Assembly (NCBI GenBank): GCA_965237855.1
Contig: CBDEGK010000002.1
Span: forward strand, 124,001 to 188,000
Direction: 5' to 3'
DNA from: CBDEGK01 sp965237855
Lineage (GTDB): Bacteria; Pseudomonadota; Gammaproteobacteria; Pseudomonadales; Halieaceae
Length of the DNA stretch: 64,000 nucleotides
Part shown: piece by piece, positions 44,198-52,708 of the stretch
Layout of the letters: each line of letters opens with the position of its first letter
How positions within the stretch are numbered: position 1 is the first letter of the stretch
The notes under the pieces: model-generated
Database searches by the model: none
Told to the model about the DNA's origin: nothing
Seen by the model: only the letters and a program-made list of their open reading frames with translations
Translations under genes and position numbers: made by a program

Positions 44198-45049
44198 GTG
44201 AAGGAGCTGCGGGATAAGCTGGTCCTGGTAACCGGTGCCGCCGGTGGTATTGGATTGGCAACTGCCGAGGCCTTCGCGCGCGAGGGCTGTCGCCTGGCAT
44301 TAATGGATATCGATGGCGATCGCCTGATCGACGCGCGTGAGAGAGTGAAAACCGCCTCACTGAACGTGCTGGAGCCGCTGGCGCTGGCTGTAGATCTTAC
44401 CGACGCCGACGCGCTGGCAGCCGCCTTTGAACATTTATGCGATGCCCGCGGCAACGTCGATATCCTGGTCAACAATGCGGGCGTGTGTGCCGGGGGCCGC
44501 TTTCACGACCTGCCCGCTCAGCATATCGACCCGGTTATCAATACCAACCTGGTCGCCCCCTTGCAGCTCTGCCATCGGGTCATTCCCCCTATGTTGGCCC
44601 AGGGCAGCGGGCATATCGTCAACATCTACTCTTCTTCCGCCAGCCTGGCGGTACCTGGCTTCGTGACCTACGCCGCCAGTAAAGGTGGCCTGGCCACGGC
44701 TACGCGTATTCTGCGACGGGAGCTGTCGGGCAGCGGTATCGATCTGACCTTGCTGTGCCCGGGCAGCATCCACACCCCCATGAGCGACGCCATGATTGCC
44801 ACCGGCAAAGGTCCCGGGGCCATGCCCCAGTCACGACCAGAAGTACCCGCAGCGGCGGTAGTTGAGGCGGTAAAATTCAACAAGCGCCTGGTGATGGTGT
44901 CGCAGAGTCCGCTGATGCAGCGCATCACCGTGCTGCTGGACAAGATTTTTCCGGCTTTGCTCGATAACTACTGGGTGGGGCAGGCTGATACGGACTATTA
45001 CTTCGCTGCAAGTACAATAGGTACTCGCTCGATGGATAAAACGATATGA
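44198..45049 (+). CDS. Short-chain dehydrogenase/reductase
   Basis: A second SDR of 283 residues, starting with GTG at 44198, 3 bases after the previous stop. TGAAGGIG, NNAGVCAGG, the catalytic Ser in IYSSSASL and YAASKGG are intact. The LMDIDGDRL turn suggests NAD specificity. The C-terminal region is longer and hydrophobic (KRLVMVSQSPLMQRITVLLDKIFPALLDNYW), as in SDRs of lipid or steroid clusters. It overlaps the flavin reductase gene by 4 bases (ATGA). Confidence 0.85.
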   Translation: MKELRDKLVLVTGAAGGIGLATAEAFAREGCRLALMDIDGDRLIDARERVKTASLNVLEPLALAVDLTDADALAAAFEHLCDARGNVDILVNNAGVCAGGRFHDLPAQHIDPVINTNLVAPLQLCHRVIPPMLAQGSGHIVNIYSSSASLAVPGFVTYAASKGGLATATRILRRELSGSGIDLTLLCPGSIHTPMSDAMIATGKGPGAMPQSRPEVPAAAVVEAVKFNKRLVMVSQSPLMQRITVLLDKIFPALLDNYWVGQADTDYYFAASTIGTRSMDKTI

Positions 45050-47163
45050 ATTACTCTCATCTCATGTCTCCCGGTGCAATCGGCGGGCTGGAGTTACGCA
45101 ATCGAATTCTGATGACGCCAATGGGCTCCAACCTGGCAGAGACGAATGGCCACTGCGGCGATCGAATCCAGACTTACTACGAAGCCCGAGCCAGGGGTGG
45201 AGCTGGTGCAGTCATCGTCGGTGTGGGAGCCATTGCCTGGCCCGAGGGGTCCTGTAATCCCAACCAGGTGGCTGTTTCCTCGGACGAGTTTCTACCGGGC
45301 TTATCAGCTTTGGCCGAGCGGGTTAAGCAACATGGCTGCCGCGCCGCTATCCAGCTGCAACACGCAGGCAAGGTAGCGGTATGCGATATTGCGGCTGGTC
45401 GCCCCATGTTGGTGCCGTCGCTGCCGAGCGCATCCAAAGACGAGATGATGTATGCCCTGACGCCCGAAGAGATCGGCGCTTTCGTCAAATCCTATACCAA
45501 GGATGGAGCAAAAATTGAATACAAGGTTGCCACCGCTGAAGATATACAGTGGTTGATTGACAAATTTGCCGAGGCGGCCGAGCGGGCCCAGCGGGCGGGA
45601 TTCGAGGCAGTGGAGCTGCATGCGGGTCACGGCTATATTATTTCCGAGTTCCTCTCTCCGCATGTCAACAAACGGGAGGATGAGTACGGAGGCAGTCTGG
45701 AGAATCGCGCGCGTCTGTTGGTAGAGGTTATTCGGGCGGTCAAGCAACGCTGCGGTGCCGGCTTCCCGGTCTGGTGTCGCATCGATTCCAAGGAATTCCG
45801 GGTCGATGATGGCATTGTATTTGAAGATGCAATTCAAACTGCCGGCATCGCCGAACAGGCAGGCGCCGATGCCATCCATGTCAGCGCCTATGCCGATCCC
45901 GCTTCCGGTGTCGGTTTTACCGAGGCGCCGCTGGTACACGAGGTGGGCGGCTTTTTGACTTTCGCCGCGGGCATCAAAAAAAATGTATCTATACCCGTGA
46001 TCGCGGTGGGGCGGATTGAACCGGATGTGGCTGATAAGGTCATTGCTGCGGGGGAGGCAGATTTCGTTGCCATGGGACGCAAGTTGCTCGCTGATCCAGA
46101 TTTGCCGAACAAGTTAAGCCAGGGCAGACCCGCCGATGTGCGCCCGTGTATCTATTGTTATGTCTGCGTCAGCCAGATCTTTTTGAACAAGCACGTCATG
46201 TGTGCGGTCAATGCCCAGACCGGGCACGAATTGGATACGCTTGTCCTACCGGCGGAGAATCCCAGGTCGGTGGTGATCGTGGGGGGAGGTCCCGCTGGTA
46301 TGGAAACGGCGCGGGTTGCGGCCCAGCGTGGGCACCGGGTGAGCCTCTTTGAGGCCAGCGGCCGCCTGGGTGGCACGGTATTCTTCTCGTCCATTGCCTA
46401 TCCGCCGAACCTGCGATTGATCCAGTACCTGGAAAAACAGGTGCGTGAATTGCCCATCGATATACAGCTCAATAGTCGTCTGCAGGCGGCGGATATCACC
46501 GCCCTCGATGCGGATGTGGTAGTGGTTGCCACCGGTGCCCTGCGCAATGCGCCGCCCATACCCGGCGCGGATCAGGCCCATGTTTATAGCGGTGACGAAT
46601 TGCGCAACTTGATGACCGGTGAAGACGCAGAAGTTGCCCGGCAAAAACTGGGCTGGTTTGATCGGCTGATGATGTTTTTTGGTAGCTTGCTGGGCATAAC
46701 CCGCAGCACCGCGCTGATTCGCGCACTGGGCCATCTATGGATGCCCGTGGGCAAGAAAGTTGCTGTTGTGGGTGGCGGCCTGGTGGGAGTCGAGCTGGCT
46801 GAGTTCCTGGCCGAGCGCGGTCGCCAGGTGACAGTGATTGAGGAAGGCGAGAAATTTGGTGTGGAGCTTTCCGTGGTGCGCCGTTGGCGCCTGCTTCACG
46901 AGTTGCGGGAGCTGGGTGTCATCATGATCAACAAGGCACAGGTAGCGCGCATTGATAGCCACTCTCTGCACCTGCTACTGGAAGATGGCGACGTGGATAT
47001 CGACGCCGATACGGTTATCCTTGCCAGCGGTGCCGAGAGCAATCGCTCCCTGGCCGATGAATTGGAGGGACAATTGGAGATTCATGTTGTGGGAGATTGT
47101 GGTGGCGTTGGCTATATTGAGGGCGCCATGCATAGCGGTAACCGGGTCGGGAGAAGTATCTAA
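45046..47163 (+). CDS. NADH:flavin oxidoreductase / 2,4-dienoyl-CoA reductase-like enzyme
   Basis: A 705-residue fusion of an Old Yellow Enzyme FMN barrel (1-350), a [4Fe-4S] segment and an FAD/NAD(P)-binding module. The barrel shows QLQHAGKVA, ELHAGHGYIISEFLSPHVNKR and DEYGGSLENRARL. The cluster ligands are CIYCYVC and a Cys about 12 residues later (near 368, 371, 374 and 386). The C-terminal part has VVIVGGGPAGMETARVAAQRG and VAVVGGGLVGVELAEFL. Such enzymes reduce conjugated double bonds of enoyl-CoAs, steroids or xenobiotics. It lies inside the packed operon; its exact substrate is not readable. Confidence 0.9.
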   Translation: MNYSHLMSPGAIGGLELRNRILMTPMGSNLAETNGHCGDRIQTYYEARARGGAGAVIVGVGAIAWPEGSCNPNQVAVSSDEFLPGLSALAERVKQHGCRAAIQLQHAGKVAVCDIAAGRPMLVPSLPSASKDEMMYALTPEEIGAFVKSYTKDGAKIEYKVATAEDIQWLIDKFAEAAERAQRAGFEAVELHAGHGYIISEFLSPHVNKREDEYGGSLENRARLLVEVIRAVKQRCGAGFPVWCRIDSKEFRVDDGIVFEDAIQTAGIAEQAGADAIHVSAYADPASGVGFTEAPLVHEVGGFLTFAAGIKKNVSIPVIAVGRIEPDVADKVIAAGEADFVAMGRKLLADPDLPNKLSQGRPADVRPCIYCYVCVSQIFLNKHVMCAVNAQTGHELDTLVLPAENPRSVVIVGGGPAGMETARVAAQRGHRVSLFEASGRLGGTVFFSSIAYPPNLRLIQYLEKQVRELPIDIQLNSRLQAADITALDADVVVVATGALRNAPPIPGADQAHVYSGDELRNLMTGEDAEVARQKLGWFDRLMMFFGSLLGITRSTALIRALGHLWMPVGKKVAVVGGGLVGVELAEFLAERGRQVTVIEEGEKFGVELSVVRRWRLLHELRELGVIMINKAQVARIDSHSLHLLLEDGDVDIDADTVILASGAESNRSLADELEGQLEIHVVGDCGGVGYIEGAMHSGNRVGRSI

Positions 47164-48012
47164 ATGGAAGCAACACGGCTTGAATTTGAGGGTGAAGATG
47201 GAGTAACCCTGGTGGCAGACGCCTACGGTGACCCCGGGAATCCACCGGTCATACTGGCTCATGGCGGTGGACAAACGCGCCATTCCTGGGGAGGTACCGC
47301 ACAGACGCTGGCAGAGCAAGGCTGGTACGCGGTGGCCTATGATCATCGAGGCCATGGCGAGAGCAGTTGGTCTGAAGACTCTCTCTATGACCTGTTGCAC
47401 TTTGCCCTTGATATGGCATGCCTGGCGCGGACCTTTGATACTCCGCCCGCCGTTGTCGGTGCATCCCTGGGTGGCATGTCTGCCATGCTGGGGGCTGGTG
47501 AGATTGAGGCGGGTTTGTTTTCCGCCATCGTGCTGGTAGATGTCACACCCAATCTCAACCGGGAGGGCGTAGAAAAGATTTTTCAGTTTATGTCGTCGCA
47601 TATGCATACCGGATTTGCCTCCCTGGAAGAGGTGGCGGATGCGGTAGCTACGTATACAGGCCGGCCTCGAAGAGATGATCTCAGCGGTCTGCGTAAGAAC
47701 CTGCGCGAGCGGGAGGGGCGTTTTTACTGGCATTGGGATCCCGAGTTTTTTAGTCCGCGCCTGGACGGGCCGCACAACCCTGATCGCCTGGTCGATGCCG
47801 CCAGGCGCATTGATTTACCGGTACTGCTGGTGCGTGGCCGGGCGTCAGATGTCGTGACCGAGACAGAAGTCCAACAGTTTCTGGAGATGATTCCTCACGC
47901 CGAGTACATTGATGTGGACAAGGCTCGACATATGGTCGCAGGGGATCGCAATGATATTTTCACTGAGGCCGTTGTGGGTTTTCTGAAGGAAATACTGCCC
48001 GAGGTGGCATGA
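47164..48012 (+). CDS. Alpha/beta hydrolase
   Basis: A 282-residue alpha/beta-hydrolase. The oxyanion loop HGGGQTRHSW, the YDHRGHGES strand, the nucleophile elbow GASLGG, the acid region VLLVRGRASDVV and the catalytic His in DKARHMVAGD make a complete Ser-Asp-His triad. Its start codon directly abuts the preceding stop and its end overlaps trmH by 4 bases. Members include epoxide hydrolase-like, C-C bond and lactone hydrolases. The substrate here is unknown. Confidence 0.87.
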   Translation: MEATRLEFEGEDGVTLVADAYGDPGNPPVILAHGGGQTRHSWGGTAQTLAEQGWYAVAYDHRGHGESSWSEDSLYDLLHFALDMACLARTFDTPPAVVGASLGGMSAMLGAGEIEAGLFSAIVLVDVTPNLNREGVEKIFQFMSSHMHTGFASLEEVADAVATYTGRPRRDDLSGLRKNLREREGRFYWHWDPEFFSPRLDGPHNPDRLVDAARRIDLPVLLVRGRASDVVTETEVQQFLEMIPHAEYIDVDKARHMVAGDRNDIFTEAVVGFLKEILPEVA

Positions 48013-48695
48013 CTCCGGAGCGCATTGCCAAGTTGCGAGCCGTGCTCGACTGCCGCCAGCCTGACCTGACGGTAATCACGGATTTCGTGCACAAGCAGCG
48101 CAATGCCTCAGCCATCGTGCGCAACTGCGACGCCGTCGGCATCATGTGCATGCATGCGGTGGTCGACAAGCGCGACTACAAGGCATTCCGTGGCACCGCC
48201 ATGGGTTCACATCGTTGGGTGAAAGTGCAACGCCATCAAAGCCTGTCTGAATCGGTTGCCGCCGTACGTAAACAGGGTATGCAGATTGTGGCGGCACATC
48301 TGGACGACTCCGCGGTGAATTATCACGACATCGATTACACTAGGCCGACAGCGCTGTTGCTGGGCGCAGAAAAACGAGGCGTCAGTGCCGAGGGGGTGGC
48401 TTGCGCTGATTACTGTGTCAGCGCACCCATGGTAGGGATGGTCGGCTCCTATAATGTATCCGTCGCTGCTGGCATCATCCTGGCGGAGGCCCAACGACAA
48501 AGACAGACGGCGGGGCTCTATGACAGGCGGCGCATTGACGATGCCACATACCAGCGGTTGTTGTTCGAATGGGGTCACCCGCAGGTACGACAATTCTGTA
48601 TGGAGCGGGGCCTGGACTACCCTACGTTGAACGAGGAAGGAGAAATAGATGAGCCTGCAGCCTGGTACGCACGAATAAGGGAGATGAAAGAATAA
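48009..48695 (+). CDS. trmH: tRNA (guanosine(18)-2'-O)-methyltransferase
   Basis: A 228-residue SPOUT-class methyltransferase that methylates the ribose of G18 in tRNA. It begins MTPERIAKLRAVLDCRQPDLTV. The SAM-binding knot is seen as LLLGAEKRGVS and PMVGMVGSYNVSVAAGI, with the conserved Asn/Arg residues HKQRNASAIVRNCDAVG near the N terminus. The C-terminal RLLFEWGHPQV is typical of TrmH. Oddly, it is embedded by overlapping start codons at the end of a catabolic gene series. Confidence 0.95.
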   Translation: MTPERIAKLRAVLDCRQPDLTVITDFVHKQRNASAIVRNCDAVGIMCMHAVVDKRDYKAFRGTAMGSHRWVKVQRHQSLSESVAAVRKQGMQIVAAHLDDSAVNYHDIDYTRPTALLLGAEKRGVSAEGVACADYCVSAPMVGMVGSYNVSVAAGIILAEAQRQRQTAGLYDRRRIDDATYQRLLFEWGHPQVRQFCMERGLDYPTLNEEGEIDEPAAWYARIREMKE

Positions 48696-48874
48696 TGGAT
48701 ACGCTGCTCCTGTTGTTGCTGTTTATATTCGGCGGTGTTGCCCTGATGGTGGTGTTGGGGGAGCGCTTTGCCAAGCCCATTGAATCTGAGAAACTGGGCA
48801 AGATAACGCGTTGGATACTTCCGCTGGTTGGCCTCAGTATCATCATCCAAATGTTCCGCTACTGGCTGCAATAG
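48695..48874 (+). CDS. Small membrane protein of 59 residues
   Basis: A short gene beginning ATG 48695, sharing a base with the trmH stop (TAATG), and ending TAG 48872-48874. The product has a first hydrophobic helix (LLLLLLFIFGGVALMVVLG), a charged loop (ERFAKPIESEKLGKITR) and a second hydrophobic helix ending MFRYWLQ. A hairpin of two membrane helices is predicted. I do not recognise the family. Coupling to trmH and the clean composition argue that it is real. Confidence 0.65.
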   Translation: MDTLLLLLLFIFGGVALMVVLGERFAKPIESEKLGKITRWILPLVGLSIIIQMFRYWLQ

Positions 48875-48877
48875 CAC

Positions 48878-49741
48878 TTGCGCCTGGCTAGTGCCATTGA
48901 GCTGACAGTACTGGGCAGCCTCTGGGGTGGTTCTTTCCTGTTTATGCGCGTGGCCGCCCCAGAATTTGGCCCGGTCACCCTGATAAGTCTGCGAGTGAGT
49001 ATCGCTTGCCTGGTATTGGTACCGCTGCTTCTCTTACAGCGGAAATGGCGGCCGGTTATTGAAAATCCCGGGCCGATGTTGTTTGTCGGCGTAACGAATT
49101 CAGCGTTGCCCTTCAGTCTGTTTGCCTTTGCCACCCTGTCGCTGACGGCGGGCTATACCGCAGTGATTAACGCCGCGGTGCCACTTTTTACGGCGGTCGT
49201 TGGGTGGGTGTGGTTGCGGGAAAAACTGGAGCGACGCGCGCTGGTGGGGCTATTAATTGGCATCGGTGGCGTGATCGTGCTGGTGCAGGACAAGCTGGAA
49301 GCAGGGGCCGTTGGGCAGTTGATTGCAATCTCGGCGGGTCTGTTTGCGTCCCTGTCCTATGCCGTGTCGGCGAACTTCACTAAACGTCACCTGTCAGGCT
49401 TCGGTTCACTGGAGCTGGCGGCAGGTAGTCAGATTGCTGCGGCCCTGGTGATGCTGTTGCCGGGAATTTTACTGTGGCCCGAGCAGCCAGTGTCTGCGCA
49501 ATCCTGGTTGGCAGTGATAGTACTTGGGGTAGCCAGCACTGGCTTCGCCTATATCCTCTTTTTTCGGCTGATTGCGGAGCTGGGACCCGCGCGAGCCGTG
49601 ACAGTGACTTACCTGGTGCCCATTTTCAGCATGATTTTCGGGCTTACTTTTCTGCAGGAGATCGTCACTTTGGCCATGGTGGGCGCCTGTCTCCTCATTT
49701 TCCTCGGAACCGCCATGGCCAGTGGCCTATTCACCCGTTAA
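48878..49741 (+). CDS. EamA/DMT-family transporter
   Basis: A 287-residue drug/metabolite transporter with ten hydrophobic helices in two EamA repeats. Characteristic strings are GSLWGGSFLFMRVAAPEFGPVTL, ATLSLTAGYTAVINAAVPLFTAV, and FFRLIAELGPARAVTVTYLVPIFS in the second repeat. An in-frame TAG at 48872 limits the start to the TTG at 48878. It may be co-transcribed with trmH and the small membrane protein. Cargo is unknown. Confidence 0.85.
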   Translation: MRLASAIELTVLGSLWGGSFLFMRVAAPEFGPVTLISLRVSIACLVLVPLLLLQRKWRPVIENPGPMLFVGVTNSALPFSLFAFATLSLTAGYTAVINAAVPLFTAVVGWVWLREKLERRALVGLLIGIGGVIVLVQDKLEAGAVGQLIAISAGLFASLSYAVSANFTKRHLSGFGSLELAAGSQIAAALVMLLPGILLWPEQPVSAQSWLAVIVLGVASTGFAYILFFRLIAELGPARAVTVTYLVPIFSMIFGLTFLQEIVTLAMVGACLLIFLGTAMASGLFTR

Positions 49742-49804
49742 GGTGATGCTATAAGACGTCTTTTCTGCCATCATGCGGCATCTTTCTGGTAGCTGGACAA
49801 ACTA

Positions 49805-50902
49805 ATGGGTCAAGAACAACGCTTGATGGATGGCACTCTGTGGGCCGATTTTTGTGATGCTCTGAAACGCACTGGTGAACAGGTGCTGCGCAGGTCAACC
49901 CCGGAAAACAGCTTTGACCGCGCCGAGGGTTATCGGTACCTGACCCGCTTGCTGCGACTGAGCCTGGAAAAGAACATCGAATACAGCGATCCACGCTTCC
50001 CGGAGTTCTATTCCCTGTCCCACGCCACTGCCAAGATCGGTAACGATAACCCGGACAATTTCTACCAGAACTGCGCCATCAGCGGAAAATACGATTACCG
50101 GATCAAAGGCCACCGCGGCACCATTCCCTATCTCAGCATCGAGACCAAGGCCGGTTCCTACGGCACCACGGGTACCATGGCACCGACTGGTCATATCGAG
50201 TTGGAGCAACTGGATATTCTCGATGATGGCACCTTTGAAATTATTGTCAGCACTAAGCAGCAGCCTGGCAATTGGCTGCCCATGACCGCAGAGTCTGACA
50301 ATATGCTGGTGCGACAAACCTTCTACAACCGCTCCCAGGAGATTCCCGCCAGCCTGGCCATTGAATGTCTGAACCCGGATGGTGAGAATGTTCTGGAGCC
50401 ACTGAAGTTTGCTCAACAACTGGACAGTGTGCCGAGATTCATCGATGGGACGGCTGGACTATTCGTCGATTGGATGGATATATTCAGCAAGCACATGAAC
50501 CAGTTGCCTGCCAATGACCAGGCCATGTGCCTGACCGCGGGTGGCGATCCGTCAATTTACTATCACAACAGCTACTGGCAGTTGGCGGATGACGAGGCCC
50601 TGGTGATTGAGGTGGAGGAACTGCCGGACTGTCGCAGTTGGAACTTCCAGCTTTCCAATTACTGGCTGGAATCCCTGGATTACCGCTACTACCCAATTTC
50701 TGTAAACAAGCACACAGCGAAATACGAGGTGGATGGCTCAGTGAGAATCGTGGTGGCGCACGAGGATCCGGGCCCCGACTATCCCAACTGGATGAATACC
50801 GCCGGCCACCATTGCGGTTCGATGTTGTTCCGTTATATCGAGGCGGATAGCTTTCCCCCTATTACAACGCGGCTGACAAAGTTGGCGGAGTTGTGCGCAT
50901 GA
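49805..50902 (+). CDS. DUF1214-type protein
   Basis: A 365-residue protein that resembles DUF1214-containing proteins. The C-terminal part has AMCLTAGGDPSIYYHNSYWQ, VIEVEELPDCRSWNFQLSNYW and VRIVVAHEDPGPDYPNWMNT, the latter the DUF1214 hallmark region. No signal peptide is obvious. Such genes are often seen beside sulfotransferase and lipid genes in marine bacteria and actinobacteria, and no activity is established. The gene overlaps the sulfotransferase start by 4 bases (ATGA), so a linked function is likely. Confidence 0.72.
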   Translation: MGQEQRLMDGTLWADFCDALKRTGEQVLRRSTPENSFDRAEGYRYLTRLLRLSLEKNIEYSDPRFPEFYSLSHATAKIGNDNPDNFYQNCAISGKYDYRIKGHRGTIPYLSIETKAGSYGTTGTMAPTGHIELEQLDILDDGTFEIIVSTKQQPGNWLPMTAESDNMLVRQTFYNRSQEIPASLAIECLNPDGENVLEPLKFAQQLDSVPRFIDGTAGLFVDWMDIFSKHMNQLPANDQAMCLTAGGDPSIYYHNSYWQLADDEALVIEVEELPDCRSWNFQLSNYWLESLDYRYYPISVNKHTAKYEVDGSVRIVVAHEDPGPDYPNWMNTAGHHCGSMLFRYIEADSFPPITTRLTKLAELCA

Positions 50903-52056
50903 CGGATTGGCGTGCCGATACCCTGGTAGCTGAAGCCTGCGCTGTTGATGGTCTCAGGGATTTTGGCAGTGACAGCTATCGCCAGCCACTGGAGAAACTG
51001 GTCTACTCCCTGGAACATGAGGCGGATTTGAACCAAATTGGCGTCACTGTTTTACGCCAGCGCGTGGTGGATATCCTCGCCAACCAACTGCGTATACAGG
51101 CGTATCTGCAGCGCCACCCGGAGATTCTCGATGAGGAGATTGTCGAGCCGCTGGTAGTAGTGGGCCTGCCGAGGACTGGCACCACCATGTTGCACAGGAC
51201 CATAGCCGCAGACGATCGGATGTTCGCACCGCTGTGGTACGAGGTGCGCTATCCCTGTCCGGCGCTGGACTGGGATCCTGCCGGTGTGGACCAACGGGTG
51301 GTCGATGCCAAGGCAGAGATGAAAGCCATGGTAGATGCAAACCCTGAATTGTTGGCCGTGCACCCTATGGATGCCATGGGTCCCGATGAGGACATCATGT
51401 TGCTGGAGCAAAGCTTTTATAGCTTCAATATCCAGGCCTTCGCCAGGCTGCCGACTTTCGACGCCTGGATTGAAGCCCAGGACCATACTGTTGGCTACGA
51501 GTATCTCAAGTTGCTGCTGCAGTTTCTGCAGTGGCAAAAGAAAAGGACCGGCCTCAGTGCTGAACGCTGGACGCTAAAGGCCCCGCATCACTTGCATTAC
51601 ATGGACCTGGTGTTCAAGGTGTTCCCAGATGCAAAAGTGGTTCTGACCCACCGTGATCCGGTGGACACTATTCCGTCATTAACCAGTATGACCGCTGGTA
51701 TTTGGGTGATTTATTCGGATAATGCAGATCCGACTGAGGTGGGACGCACCTGGTCCCGCAAGTTTGCCAATGGTATGAATCACACCATGGACGTGCGCGA
51801 GCAGATGGGTGATGAGCGTTTCCTCGACCTGTGGTTCAGGGACACGGTGAGCCAGCCGCTGCAGGAGATTCAGAAAATTTACGATTTCATCGGCATGGAG
51901 CTGACCGATGAGGCACGGGCGGAAATGACCCAGTGGCAGGACTTCAACAAACGTGAGTTGCGGCCCCCCCACGAGTATACGCTGGAGCAATACGGATTTA
52001 CCGAGGCGGGCTTAAAGCAGCAGTTCGACCGCTATCGACAGAAATTTATCGACTAA
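50899..52056 (+). CDS. PAPS-dependent sulfotransferase
   Basis: A 385-residue sulfotransferase. The 5'-phosphosulfate loop is VVVGLPRTGTTMLHR (about 86-100). The 3'-phosphate-binding segment is HRDPVDTIPSLTSM. WTLKAPHHLHYMDLVFKVFPDAK between them is typical of the Sulfotransfer_3 group. It transfers sulfate from PAPS to an alcohol or amine. APS kinase and ATP sulfurylase genes follow, so PAPS is made next door. The start ATG 50899 overlaps the DUF1214 stop; a GTG 6 bases earlier is possible. The acceptor is unknown: perhaps a sterol-like or lipid hydroxyl. Confidence 0.87.
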   Translation: MTDWRADTLVAEACAVDGLRDFGSDSYRQPLEKLVYSLEHEADLNQIGVTVLRQRVVDILANQLRIQAYLQRHPEILDEEIVEPLVVVGLPRTGTTMLHRTIAADDRMFAPLWYEVRYPCPALDWDPAGVDQRVVDAKAEMKAMVDANPELLAVHPMDAMGPDEDIMLLEQSFYSFNIQAFARLPTFDAWIEAQDHTVGYEYLKLLLQFLQWQKKRTGLSAERWTLKAPHHLHYMDLVFKVFPDAKVVLTHRDPVDTIPSLTSMTAGIWVIYSDNADPTEVGRTWSRKFANGMNHTMDVREQMGDERFLDLWFRDTVSQPLQEIQKIYDFIGMELTDEARAEMTQWQDFNKRELRPPHEYTLEQYGFTEAGLKQQFDRYRQKFID

Positions 52057-52073
52057 ACCTACAACAGGAGATT

Positions 52074-52694
52074 ATGAACATGGCAGAGCAGAAAGCCACC
52101 AACGTACATTGGCATGAAGGGGATATCACCCGTGAGCACCGCGGCAAGATACTCGGCCATAAGGGCGCAACCCTGTGGTTTACCGGCCTGTCCGGCAGCG
52201 GCAAGAGCACCGTTGCGGTAGAACTCGAGGGCACCCTGAATGAGATGGGCGTGCTGTCCTACCGTTTGGATGGCGACAACGTGCGCCTGGGTATAAACAA
52301 GAACCTGGGTTTCAGTGCTGAAGATCGCACCGAGAATATCCGCCGCATCGGCGAGATTTCCAAGTTGTTTGTAGACACCGGCGTTATTGCTCTGAGTAGC
52401 TTTATCAGCCCCTACCGTGAAGACCGTGACCAGGTGCGCGCGCTGCATGAAGAAGCAGGCATGGATTTCATCGAGATTCACGTGGACTGTTCACTGGAAG
52501 CCGCTGAGGCGCGCGACCCCAAGGGTCTATACAAAAAGGCACGGGCGGGTGAAATCAAGAACTTCACCGGTATCGACGATCCCTACGAAGAGCCACTGAA
52601 GCCCGAGATTCACTTGCACTCTGACCAGCAGAGCCTGGAAGAAGAGGTCAACATTATTCTGGCTGCGCTGAAAGAGCGCGGCATCATCAGTTAA
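52074..52694 (+). CDS. cysC: Adenylylsulfate (APS) kinase
   Basis: A 206-residue APS kinase that phosphorylates APS to PAPS. The P-loop GLSGSGKST is at 38-46. The mobile lid and substrate strings SYRLDGDNVRLGINKNLGFS, RTENIRRIGEISKLF, FISPYREDR and LYKKARAGEIKNFTGIDDPYE are all present. AGGAG precedes the start. It lies between sulfotransferase and ATP sulfurylase, which fits PAPS supply for sulfation rather than for cysteine synthesis alone. Confidence 0.96.
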   Translation: MNMAEQKATNVHWHEGDITREHRGKILGHKGATLWFTGLSGSGKSTVAVELEGTLNEMGVLSYRLDGDNVRLGINKNLGFSAEDRTENIRRIGEISKLFVDTGVIALSSFISPYREDRDQVRALHEEAGMDFIEIHVDCSLEAAEARDPKGLYKKARAGEIKNFTGIDDPYEEPLKPEIHLHSDQQSLEEEVNIILAALKERGIIS

Positions 52695-52708
52695 AGCAGG
52701 AGATACAC

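Noticed and set aside
46975..47775. 266-codon minus-strand frame over the OYE/hydrolase junction
   Set aside because: It covers genes with full catalytic motifs on the plus strand, and its composition looks like reverse-strand shadow.
49742..49804. Short palindrome AAGACGTCTT before the DUF1214 gene
   Set aside because: At ten bases it is common by chance, and no second copy or promoter context was seen, so it is not called an operator.
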